Below, piece after piece: positions 8,705 through 16,482 of a stretch of DNA of 64,000 nucleotides (positions are counted from its first letter, which is position 1; each line of letters starts with the position of its first letter). The position numbers and the translations under genes are program-made. Source of the DNA: Gemmatimonadota bacterium (GTDB lineage Bacteria; Gemmatimonadota; Gemmatimonadetes; Longimicrobiales; Gaopeijiaceae); assembly GCA_021295815.1 (NCBI GenBank), contig JAGWBQ010000001.1:87165-151164 (forward strand), given 5' to 3'. The notes beneath the pieces were generated by a model. The model did not search any database. It was given only the letters and a program-made list of their open reading frames with translations, and was not told the DNA's origin.

Positions 8705-9820
8705 ATGCACAAGCTTCGACCGATGACCGGCAGAACCTTCACCCGCCGCGAATTCGCCGCCACCGCAGCGCTCGGAGCGAGCGGATTCGCTCTCCTGGGT
8801 GGCTGCGCCGAGCCGGCTCCCGCCCCGCGACCTCTCCGCATCCTGATTCTGGGGGGGACGGGCTTCGTGGGCCCCAACCAGGTCCGCACGGCGCTCGCGC
8901 ACGGACACGAGATCACCCTCTTCAATCGCGGCCGGACCAACCCGGAACTCTTCCCGGATCTCGAGACCCTCATCGGCGACCGGAACGACGACCTTTCGGC
9001 TCTGGAAGGGGATCGCGAGTGGGACGTGGTGATCGACAACCCGGCCAACCTGCCCAGATGGGTGCGCACCGCGACCGAGGTTCTTGCCGGACGGGTCGGC
9101 AAGTACGCCTACGTCTCCTCCACCGGCGTCTACGTTCCCTACCTCACTACCGACATCACCGAGGATGCCCCGACCGACACCATCGAGGATCCCGAGACCG
9201 AAGTGGTCGACGGGCGCACGTTCGGAGCTCTCAAGGCTCTGTGCGAGGACGCGACCCGGGAGGCCTTCCCCGAAAACCACCTAGTCTTCCGTCCCACCTA
9301 CATTGTCGGCCCCGGCGATCCCACCGACCGCTTCACCTACTGGCCGGTCCGCCTTGGCCGCGGCGGCGAGACGCTTGCGCCCGGGGATCCCGCCGACCCG
9401 ATGCAGCACGTCGACGTCCGCGATCTGTCTGCATTCATGATTGATGCGATCGAGAACGACCTCACCGGCACCCTGAACGTCGTCGGACCGCGTGAGCCTC
9501 TGACCATGGGCGGTCTGCTCGAGCGGACTCGGGCGGCCGTCGAATCCGACGCCACGCTCGTCTGGGTCGACGCCGAGTTCCTCAGGGAGCACGGCCACTT
9601 CGCGGTGACCTACTGGACCAAGCCCGAGGGGGACTACTTGGGGATGATGCAGGTGAACGGCGACCGCTCGTTCGCGGCCGGCTTCGATCCGCGTCCTTTG
9701 GAGGAGACTGCTCGGGACACGCTCGCCTGGTTCTCGCTGGAGGAGCCTAGGGAGCTTCGGTCCGGATTCGCGCCCGAAGAGGAGGCCGAGCTTCTCGCCG
9801 CCTTCCCTTCCGCAGGCTAA
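8705..9820 (+). CDS. Tat-exported lipoprotein of the NAD-dependent epimerase/dehydratase (SDR) family
   Basis: The 371-residue product starts with a combined twin-arginine and lipoprotein signal: TRREF with R14-R15, a hydrophobic stretch, then LLGGC with the lipidated cysteine at 34. The mature part is an extended SDR: the dinucleotide loop GGTGFVG lies at 50-56, and YVSSTGVYVPY follows near 135. The usual YxxxK is not clear, so reductase activity is doubtful. I used the ATG at 8705; a GTG at 8639 overlapping the previous stop would add an unlikely leader, and ATG 8723 also keeps the signal. A paralogue lies at 55437-56582. Such isoflavone-reductase/CSP41-like proteins are usually cytoplasmic, so export already bound to cofactor by Tat is the notable point. 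The substrate is unknown. Confidence 0.8.
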   Translation: MHKLRPMTGRTFTRREFAATAALGASGFALLGGCAEPAPAPRPLRILILGGTGFVGPNQVRTALAHGHEITLFNRGRTNPELFPDLETLIGDRNDDLSALEGDREWDVVIDNPANLPRWVRTATEVLAGRVGKYAYVSSTGVYVPYLTTDITEDAPTDTIEDPETEVVDGRTFGALKALCEDATREAFPENHLVFRPTYIVGPGDPTDRFTYWPVRLGRGGETLAPGDPADPMQHVDVRDLSAFMIDAIENDLTGTLNVVGPREPLTMGGLLERTRAAVESDATLVWVDAEFLREHGHFAVTYWTKPEGDYLGMMQVNGDRSFAAGFDPRPLEETARDTLAWFSLEEPRELRSGFAPEEEAELLAAFPSAG

Positions 9821-9830
9821 CCCGTCCGCC

Positions 9831-10559
9831 ATGTTCATCAACTGCGACATGGGCGAGAGCTACGGCCCTTGGGAGAAGGGAGCCGACGCGACCGTCATGC
9901 CCCTGATCGACTGGGCGAACATCGCCTGCGGCGCGCACGCCGGCGACCCCGACACGATGGCGCGAACCCTGGAGCTCGCGGTGGAGCACCACGTGACTCC
10001 CGGTGCGCACCCCGGATATCCGGACAGGCGCAACTTCGGGCGGCTGCGCCTCGACTGGCCGACCGACTCGATGGTGCGCGAGGTTCAGGCGCAGATCGGC
10101 GGCCTTGCGGCGGTCGCCAGGGCCGTGGGCGTGCCGATCCGCCACGTCAAGCCTCACGGGGCGCTCTATCTTGCGATGATGCTCGACGACAACCTTCTGG
10201 TGGCGTTGGCCGACGGTGTGGCGGCAGTGGACGACTCGCTCGTCTTCGTGCTTCAGGCGACGCCGGACCGGGAGCGACACGCCGAAATGCTCGCCCACAC
10301 CGGCCTCGCGCTCGCCTTCGAAGCCTTCGCCGACCGCGCCTACGGTCATACCGGGCACCTGGTGCCGCGCTCGGTCGAGGGGGCCCTGCTCACCGACCCT
10401 GAGCGGATTGCGTCGCAGGCGCTGGGGCTCGTGGAAGGATGGGTGGAGACGACCGAGGGCGAGCTCGCCGTCGACGCGGACACGACCTGCATCCACGGCG
10501 ACAACCCCGCGGCGCCGGAGGCTCTCCGGCTGATCAGGGAGAAGCTGCCGGCCGGGTGA
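9831..10559 (+). CDS. pxpA: 5-oxoprolinase subunit A (LamB/YcsF family)
   Basis: The 242-residue cytoplasmic protein matches PxpA, part of the ATP-dependent 5-oxoprolinase that turns 5-oxo-L-proline into L-glutamate. Family motifs are in place: NCDMGESYGPW at the N-terminus, ANIACGAHAGDP near 28-40, HPGYPDRRNFGR near 60, and KPHGALY near 105. The length is normal. The start follows the epimerase stop by ten bases. The remaining subunits are encoded next door as one fused gene, so the enzyme is complete here. Confidence 0.93.
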   Translation: MFINCDMGESYGPWEKGADATVMPLIDWANIACGAHAGDPDTMARTLELAVEHHVTPGAHPGYPDRRNFGRLRLDWPTDSMVREVQAQIGGLAAVARAVGVPIRHVKPHGALYLAMMLDDNLLVALADGVAAVDDSLVFVLQATPDRERHAEMLAHTGLALAFEAFADRAYGHTGHLVPRSVEGALLTDPERIASQALGLVEGWVETTEGELAVDADTTCIHGDNPAAPEALRLIREKLPAG

Positions 10560-10607
10560 GATCCGCCGGATGATCGCGGTCGTGTTCAGGACCCACCGGG
10601 CCCCGCA

Positions 10608-12368
10608 ATGAGCATCCGGATCTTCTTCCCGGCTCCGACGAGTGCGCTCATGGTTTTGCCGATTCCCGCCGACAGGGACGGCGTCCTTCGCGTTCTGACG
10701 GCGGAACGCGAACTCCTGGAGCTCCCGGGTGTCCGCTCCACCGTGCCCGTCTACAACAAGCTTCTTGTGGAGGGTTCACCGGAGAGCTGGGATGAGAACG
10801 AGATGCGCGCCAGGCTCATGCGGGCCGGTGAGAATGCGCTCGCGGGAGTCCCGCCCGAGCCCGAGGTCGAGCCGGTGGAGCTGCCGGTGTGCTACGATCC
10901 CGAGCTCGGACCCGATCTGGAGGAGGTCGCGAGGCGGGCCGGGATGACGACGACGGAGGTGATAGAGCTCCACTCGGCCTCGACCTACACCGTGATGGCC
11001 ACCGGTTTCGCGCCCGGATTCGCATACCTCGGGGAGATCGACGCGAGACTGGCCGCGCCGCGGCGGAGTTCACCCAGAATCCGAGTCCCGCAAGGAACGC
11101 TCGGCATCGCCGACCGGCGAACAGGCGTGTATCCCGTCGACGGCCCCGGCGGCTGGCGTCTTCTGGGACGGGTTCCTCCCAGTCTCTTCGCCGACGTCCA
11201 CCGGAGAGTGCGCCGCTTCTCGCCGGGGGGACTGGTTCGCTTTCGCCCCATATCGCGGAAGGCGTATGAGGAGATGGAGAAGTGCGAGGAGAGAGCGGAA
11301 ACCGGTGCCGCCTCGGGCGGCGAGACCTCGGACGCCGCCGGGCGGACGGCGGTGAGCGTCGTCGATCAAGCTCCCCATCTGGTGGTCGAGCGAACCGGCC
11401 CCCTCGCCACCGTTCAGGATCCGGGCCGGATCGGCGGACGCAGACTCGGTTTTGGGCCGGGCGGAGCGATGGACCAGTCCTCCTGTCTCTGGGCGAACCG
11501 CCTTCTCGACAACGCTCCGCACGACGCGCTCATCGAGGTGTCGATCGGAGGCCTCGCGCTCCGCTTCCGGACCGGCATGGTCATAGCGCTCGCCGGCGCC
11601 GACCTCTCGACCACGCTCGACGGGGCGCCGGTCGCGCCCTGGCGCACGACGAAAGTCGAGGCGGGACAGCGGCTTCACTTCGGCTACGCCCCCGACGGGA
11701 TGCGGGCCTACGTCGCCTTTCCGGGCGGGCTCTCCGCCGCACGGGTGTACGGCTCGGCCTCGACGGTCCTCCGAGAAGGCCTGGACGGTCTGCTCGGACA
11801 TCCGCTCAGACCCGGAGACGAACTCCGCTCTCTCGATCCGGCGCGAAAGCTCCCCCGCCGGAGGCTTCCTGCCGCTGCGGTTCCCGACCATCTGAGGCGG
11901 AGCGGAACGGGGGATGCCGTTCAACCGAAGGGGGATGGCGCACGCGCACCGGCGCTCACGCTGCCCTTGGTGACAGGGTTCGAGTGGCACGAATTCGAGG
12001 CCTCGGATCGAGCCCGTTTCCTGGCCTCCGATTGGAAGATCGACCCGGCCAGCGGCCGTACCGCGATACGTCTTGCCGGACCCACGCTCGCATCCGGCCC
12101 CAAGGTCCTCGATTCCACTCCCGTCGTCGACGGCACGGTTCAGGTGACAGGCGACGGACAACCGCTCGTCTTCATGCGGGATCGTCCCACCGCCGGCGGT
12201 TACGCCAAGCTGGGCGCGGTCGTCGCCGACGCCTTGGACGCTCTCGCGCAAGCCCGACCCGGCGCCGTCGCTCGTTTCGTTCTCGCCGACCCGGCGGAAG
12301 CGCGGCGGGCGATGGTCGAGAGGGAAGCGTTCTTCGGAATCGGGGCTGGCAGGGATCGGCTTTCTTGA
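10608..12368 (+). CDS. 5-oxoprolinase subunits B and C fused (PxpB-PxpC, KipI-KipA type)
   Basis: The 586-residue protein fuses the two carboxyltransferase-like subunits of 5-oxoprolinase. Residues about 1-215 are the PxpB/KipI part, with GFAPGFAYLGEID and the stretch VPQGTLGIADRRTGVYP; residues about 245-580 are the PxpC/KipA part, with TVQDPGRIGGRRLGFGPGGA near its start and RPTAGGYAKLGAV near its end. A hydrophilic linker of about 30 residues joins them. Both halves have close to full family length, so the fusion looks functional. Together with pxpA it should recycle 5-oxoproline formed by spontaneous glutamine or glutamate cyclisation. It lies 48 bases after pxpA, so they are probably co-transcribed. 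Confidence 0.92.
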   Translation: MSIRIFFPAPTSALMVLPIPADRDGVLRVLTAERELLELPGVRSTVPVYNKLLVEGSPESWDENEMRARLMRAGENALAGVPPEPEVEPVELPVCYDPELGPDLEEVARRAGMTTTEVIELHSASTYTVMATGFAPGFAYLGEIDARLAAPRRSSPRIRVPQGTLGIADRRTGVYPVDGPGGWRLLGRVPPSLFADVHRRVRRFSPGGLVRFRPISRKAYEEMEKCEERAETGAASGGETSDAAGRTAVSVVDQAPHLVVERTGPLATVQDPGRIGGRRLGFGPGGAMDQSSCLWANRLLDNAPHDALIEVSIGGLALRFRTGMVIALAGADLSTTLDGAPVAPWRTTKVEAGQRLHFGYAPDGMRAYVAFPGGLSAARVYGSASTVLREGLDGLLGHPLRPGDELRSLDPARKLPRRRLPAAAVPDHLRRSGTGDAVQPKGDGARAPALTLPLVTGFEWHEFEASDRARFLASDWKIDPASGRTAIRLAGPTLASGPKVLDSTPVVDGTVQVTGDGQPLVFMRDRPTAGGYAKLGAVVADALDALAQARPGAVARFVLADPAEARRAMVEREAFFGIGAGRDRLS

Positions 12369-12375
12369 ATATTAT
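12346..12375 (+). promoter_or_regulatory. Candidate promoter for cassette 1
   Basis: CTGGCA at 12346-12351 (four of six -35 bases) and TATTAT at 12370-12375 (five of six -10 bases) are 18 bases apart, straddling the end of the pxpB-pxpC gene. This would leave a leader of about 80 bases before the ATG at 12461. It is one of the few AT-rich spots in the region. Confidence 0.35.
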
Positions 12376-12391
12376 GATTGTGCGGCATTGG

Positions 12392-12427
12392 GGGGCGAAT
12401 CGTGCGGTGATGGGGACGCATCGCCCC
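12392..12427 (+). terminator. Inverted repeat between the pxp genes and cassette 1
   Basis: GGGGCGA at 12392-12398 pairs exactly with TCGCCCC at 12421-12427, with a second smaller stem possible inside. It could end the pxp transcript or act in the leader of the cytochrome gene. No T-tract is present. Confidence 0.35.
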
Positions 12428-12460
12428 TGATCGGTACCACCCAGCTTTCGGCACGACAGC

Positions 12461-15082
12461 ATGAAGCAGGCCTTGGCGTTCATCTTCAGCGTGGGAATCG
12501 CGCTGGTCGTATCGGCCGAACGCCGTGCGGAGTCGACCGGCGACGGAGCAACCGGGCAGGTTGCGGTCCTCGTTCCGGCCAGTACGTCCGAGATACCGGG
12601 ATCGGCGGGCGCATCCGGTGGGCGGGATCCGGCGAGCGCCGACGCCGGCGCCAAGGTCGGCGCACCAGATGCCGACATGGCCGAAACCCGTCCCGCCGCT
12701 CGATCCGACGAGCGGACGGGCACCGGCAATCCTCCCACCGAAGACTCCTACCCTGCCGCCTTCTTCCCGCCGGTTGAGCCGGAGATCGATCCGCCGGCGG
12801 TCGTGCAGCGCTACTGCACCCGCTGTCACTCCGAAACCAACCCGCGCGGCAGTCTGAGCCTGGTTGCGTTCGACGACGAGAGCGCACTCGCGGAGCCCGA
12901 GCGAACCGAGCGGATGATCCGCAAGCTCCGAGCGGGCATGATGCCGCCTCCCGGTGCGCGCAGACCTCGCGGAGACACTCTGACCCAGGTCGCGCTCCAG
13001 CTCGAGACCATGCTCGACGGGGCGGCCGAGGGTGCCATCAATCCGGGAACGCGCTCGTTCCAGCGGCTGAACCGCGCCGAATACGAACGGGTCGTCCTCG
13101 ATCTGCTCGATCTCGAGGTTGACGCCGCCGACTGGCTCCCGCTCGATCAGATGAGCGCCAACTTCGACAATCACGCCGACGCCCAGTCGCTCTCGCCCAC
13201 CCTGCTTGAAGCCTACCTGAACGCCGCCGGAGACATCAGCCGCATGGCCGTCGGCGATCCGGGAGCGCCTGCGGTGGCCGCGACCTACAAGAATTCCGAA
13301 TACGTCTCGCAGCATCCGTGGGACCACGTGCCCGGAACCCCCATCGGGACCCGGGGCGGCCTCGCGGCGGATCACGTCTTCCCCGCCGACGCGGATTACG
13401 AGTTCGTGCTCACCTTCTCCGGCGGTTCCAACTCGCGCATGGAGGACGTGGACGTCTCCATCGACGGCCGGAGAGTGGCGCTCGTTCCCTTCACCCGGGT
13501 CGGCGCCGGAGCCGACGGACGAGGCGCGGACGGACTGGCCACGGAGCCGATCTTCGTGCGCGCCGGGCAGCGCCGTGTGGCCGCAGCCTTCGTGCGCAGA
13601 GCCGAGGGACCGTACGAGGACCTGATTCGGCCCCACAACTGGTCGATGGCGGGCGGCGGATCCGGAGGCGCGGGGATCACTACCCTGCCCCACCTTCGCG
13701 ACCTCTTGATTCGGGGACCGATCAACGCCACCGGCATCTCGGAGACCCCGAGCCGGAAGCGGATCTTCACGTGTCGTCCGACGAGCGCCGAGACCGCGCC
13801 GGATTGCGCTCGATCCATCATCGGACGTATCGCCGAGCGAGCCTATCGCCGGCCCCTCCGAACCGGCGAACTGGACGGCCTGCTGCGCTTCTATCGCGAC
13901 GGCGCGGCCGACGGCTTCGAGACCGGCATTCGCAGTGCGCTGGAAGCGATCCTGGCCTCCCCGCACTTCGTGCTTCGGGTCGAACGCGAACCCGCGGACG
14001 CCTCGCCGGGCGAGAGCTACCGCGTCGGACAGCTCGCACTCGCATCCCGACTTTCGTTCTTCCTCTGGGGCACCCTCCCCGACGACGCACTCCGCGACGC
14101 CGCCGTACGCGGAGAGCTGGATCGCGCCGGGCTTTCACGCCAGGCGGAGCGCATGCTCGAGGATCCCCGGGCCGAAGCGCTCGCGACCAGGTTCGCCGCC
14201 CAATGGCTCAGGCTTCAGGATCTGGAGAAGATCCGCCCCGACCCCAACTTCTATCCCAACTTCGACGAAGGTCTCTCCCTCGACATGCGCAGGGAGACCG
14301 AGCTCTTCTTCTCCGACCTGGTTCGGCGCGACGCCTCGGTCCTCGAAGTGCTCAGCGCAGGCCACACCTTCCTGAACGAGCGGCTGGCGGCGCATTACGG
14401 CATCCCCGGAGTCTCGGGCGACCGCTTCCGGCGCGTGGAGTATCCCGAGGGGACTCCACGGGTGGGGCTTCTCGGCCACGGCAGCGTACTGGTCCAGACC
14501 TCGATGGCCAACCGCACCTCGCCGGTTCTGCGCGGCAAGTGGGTCATGGAGGTTCTGATGGGCGCTCCCCCTCCGCCTCCGCCTCCGGACGTTCCCGATC
14601 TCGAAGACACCGAGGCCGCCGTCGACGGCAAGTTCCTGACCACCCGGGAACGCCTGGAAATCCATCGTCGTGACCCGACCTGCAACTCGTGTCACCGCAT
14701 GATGGACCCGATCGGACTCGCGCTCGACGGCTTCGACGTCACCGGCAAGCTCCGCAGGCTGGAACAGGGACGCCCGGTCGACACCCGCGGCGACTTTTAC
14801 GACGGCACGCCCATCGCCAACGCCAACGAACTGGCCGCGGTTCTCGCCAAGCGTCCGATCCCGCTGGTCCGCAACTTCGCCGAGAACCTGATGTCGTACG
14901 CGCTCGGACGACGCGTGCAGTACTTCGATCAACCGACCATCCGCAAGATCACCGGCGAAGCCGAGGCCGACGGCTACCCGATTCGCTCGCTCATACTCGG
15001 CGTCGTCGCCAGCGACGCCTTTCAAATGAAGGTCGCCGGCCCTTCGCGGCAGACCGATACCGAACCCGAGAACGAACGATGA
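12461..15082 (+). CDS. Cassette 1 cytochrome: planctomycete-type PSCyt/PSD protein (DUF1587-1595-1592-1588-1585)
   Basis: The 873-residue exported protein begins with a signal peptide (residues 1-19) and a low-complexity spacer. The first haem c site is CTRCH with C119, C122 and H123. Then come a PSD3/DUF1587 domain (about 205-270), a beta-rich domain (about 300-410), PSD5/DUF1595 (about 437-510), PSD4/DUF1592 (about 525-650), PSCyt3/DUF1588 with a seven-proline run (GAPPPPPPPDVP, near 705) and a second site CNSCH (C741, C744, H745), and PSD2/DUF1585 (about 785-855). A two-haem periplasmic cytochrome is likely; the reaction is unknown for the family. The stop overlaps the HXXSHH gene start as ATGA. 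It is clearly paralogous over its length to 30816-33413. Confidence 0.9.
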   Translation: MKQALAFIFSVGIALVVSAERRAESTGDGATGQVAVLVPASTSEIPGSAGASGGRDPASADAGAKVGAPDADMAETRPAARSDERTGTGNPPTEDSYPAAFFPPVEPEIDPPAVVQRYCTRCHSETNPRGSLSLVAFDDESALAEPERTERMIRKLRAGMMPPPGARRPRGDTLTQVALQLETMLDGAAEGAINPGTRSFQRLNRAEYERVVLDLLDLEVDAADWLPLDQMSANFDNHADAQSLSPTLLEAYLNAAGDISRMAVGDPGAPAVAATYKNSEYVSQHPWDHVPGTPIGTRGGLAADHVFPADADYEFVLTFSGGSNSRMEDVDVSIDGRRVALVPFTRVGAGADGRGADGLATEPIFVRAGQRRVAAAFVRRAEGPYEDLIRPHNWSMAGGGSGGAGITTLPHLRDLLIRGPINATGISETPSRKRIFTCRPTSAETAPDCARSIIGRIAERAYRRPLRTGELDGLLRFYRDGAADGFETGIRSALEAILASPHFVLRVEREPADASPGESYRVGQLALASRLSFFLWGTLPDDALRDAAVRGELDRAGLSRQAERMLEDPRAEALATRFAAQWLRLQDLEKIRPDPNFYPNFDEGLSLDMRRETELFFSDLVRRDASVLEVLSAGHTFLNERLAAHYGIPGVSGDRFRRVEYPEGTPRVGLLGHGSVLVQTSMANRTSPVLRGKWVMEVLMGAPPPPPPPDVPDLEDTEAAVDGKFLTTRERLEIHRRDPTCNSCHRMMDPIGLALDGFDVTGKLRRLEQGRPVDTRGDFYDGTPIANANELAAVLAKRPIPLVRNFAENLMSYALGRRVQYFDQPTIRKITGEAEADGYPIRSLILGVVASDAFQMKVAGPSRQTDTEPENER

Positions 15083-16482
15083 AGCTCATCACCGGAAAAA
15101 GCCTTCCCCGCCGGACCTTCCTGAAGGGCGTGGGCGCCACCGTCGCGCTGCCCTTCCTCGACGCGATGATCCCCGCCGGGGGCGCGTTCGCCAGACGGCG
15201 ACTCAAGGCGCACCCGACCCGCCTCGTCTGCATCGAGGAGGTTCACGGCCTCGCCGGCTGCAACGAGTGGGCCGCCACCCGGCACCTCTTCGCTCCCGAG
15301 ACCACCGGTAGCGGCTTTGAGATCATCGACGAGAGCGCCCTCGCTCCCCTGCGTCCGTTTCAGGACCACCTGACCGTCGTCAGCAACACCGACGTGCGCA
15401 TGGCCGAGGCCTTCACTCCTCCCGAGATCGGAGGGGACCACTTCCGCTCCAGCGCCGTCTTCCTGACCCAGTCGCATCCCAAGCAGACCCAGGGATCGGA
15501 CATCTGGTGCGGAACCTCGATCGACCAGATCTACGCCCAGCACTTCGGCGGCGACTCGCCGATGCCTTCCATGCAGCTCTGCATCGAGAAGCTCGACCAG
15601 GCGGGCGGCTGCACCTACAACTACTCCTGCGCCTACACCGACTCGATCTCGTGGGCCTCCCCCAATGAGCCGCTCCCGATGATCCGCGACCCCAGGGTGG
15701 CGTTCGACATGCTCTTCGGGAGCGGAGGTTCGCCCGAGGAGCGCGACGCCAGACGGCGGGCCCGCGGCAGCGTTCTCGACTGGATCGCCGAGGAGGCGGC
15801 GGCTCTCGGGAAGGAGCTCGGCATGGAGGACCAGAGGCGCATGGACCGCTACCTCCAGCACGTGCGCGAGCTGGAACGGCGCATCCAGCGCATCGAGACT
15901 CGCAACTCCAGCGGCGAGGAGCGGGCTCTGCCCGAAGCTCCGGCAGGGGTCCCGGACTCCTTCACCGAGCACATGCAGGCGATGTTCGATCTCCAGATCC
16001 TCGCCCTCCAGAGCGACATGACCCGGGTCATTTCCTTCAAGACCGGACGCGACGCGCAGAACCGCGTCTTCCCGGAGAGCGGCTCGGATCGTCCCTTCCA
16101 CCCCGCGTCGCACCACGGCGGGCGCGAAGAGAACGTGCTTGAATTCAACAAGATCTGTCAGTACCGGGTCGGGCAGCTTCCGTACTTCCTGAACAAGCTC
16201 AAGGAGACGATGGAGGAGGACGAGAGCCTGCTCGACCGCACGGCCGTCATCTGGGGATCCCCCATGGCCGACGCCAACCTGCACAATCACCGACGCTGCC
16301 CCCTGGTCCTGCTCGGGCGCGGCAACGGCGTGCTCACCGGCGATCGGCACATCAAGGCGCCCGACGGTACGCCCATGGCCAACGCCATGCTCGCGCTGGT
16401 TCGCGAGATGGGCCTTCCGATCGACCAGTTCGGGGACTCGACGGGCGAGCTCTCGCTGACTCAGGCGGGAGTCACGGGTTGA
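15079..16482 (+). CDS. Cassette 1 HXXSHH (DUF1552) protein, Tat-exported
   Basis: The 467-residue product starts with a Tat signal (LPRRTFLKGVGATVALPFLD, RR at 11-12) and belongs to the DUF1552/HXXSHH family. The name-giving motif is H341-P-A-S344-H345-H346 in FHPASHHGG. Other conserved blocks are GGDHFRSSAVFLTQ near 118, CIEKLDQAGGC near 174, RIQRIETRN near 273, and HNHRRCPLVLLG near 410. The family resembles DUF1501 and alkaline-phosphatase-like folds in its His/Asp/Ser pattern, so a metal-dependent hydrolase is possible, but no activity is established. Family members are often encoded next to PSD cytochromes. ATG 15079 overlaps the cytochrome stop, and the stop at 16482 overlaps the start of the ankyrin gene. 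The signal and fold suggest export in folded form. Confidence 0.92.
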   Translation: MKLITGKSLPRRTFLKGVGATVALPFLDAMIPAGGAFARRRLKAHPTRLVCIEEVHGLAGCNEWAATRHLFAPETTGSGFEIIDESALAPLRPFQDHLTVVSNTDVRMAEAFTPPEIGGDHFRSSAVFLTQSHPKQTQGSDIWCGTSIDQIYAQHFGGDSPMPSMQLCIEKLDQAGGCTYNYSCAYTDSISWASPNEPLPMIRDPRVAFDMLFGSGGSPEERDARRRARGSVLDWIAEEAAALGKELGMEDQRRMDRYLQHVRELERRIQRIETRNSSGEERALPEAPAGVPDSFTEHMQAMFDLQILALQSDMTRVISFKTGRDAQNRVFPESGSDRPFHPASHHGGREENVLEFNKICQYRVGQLPYFLNKLKETMEEDESLLDRTAVIWGSPMADANLHNHRRCPLVLLGRGNGVLTGDRHIKAPDGTPMANAMLALVREMGLPIDQFGDSTGELSLTQAGVTG

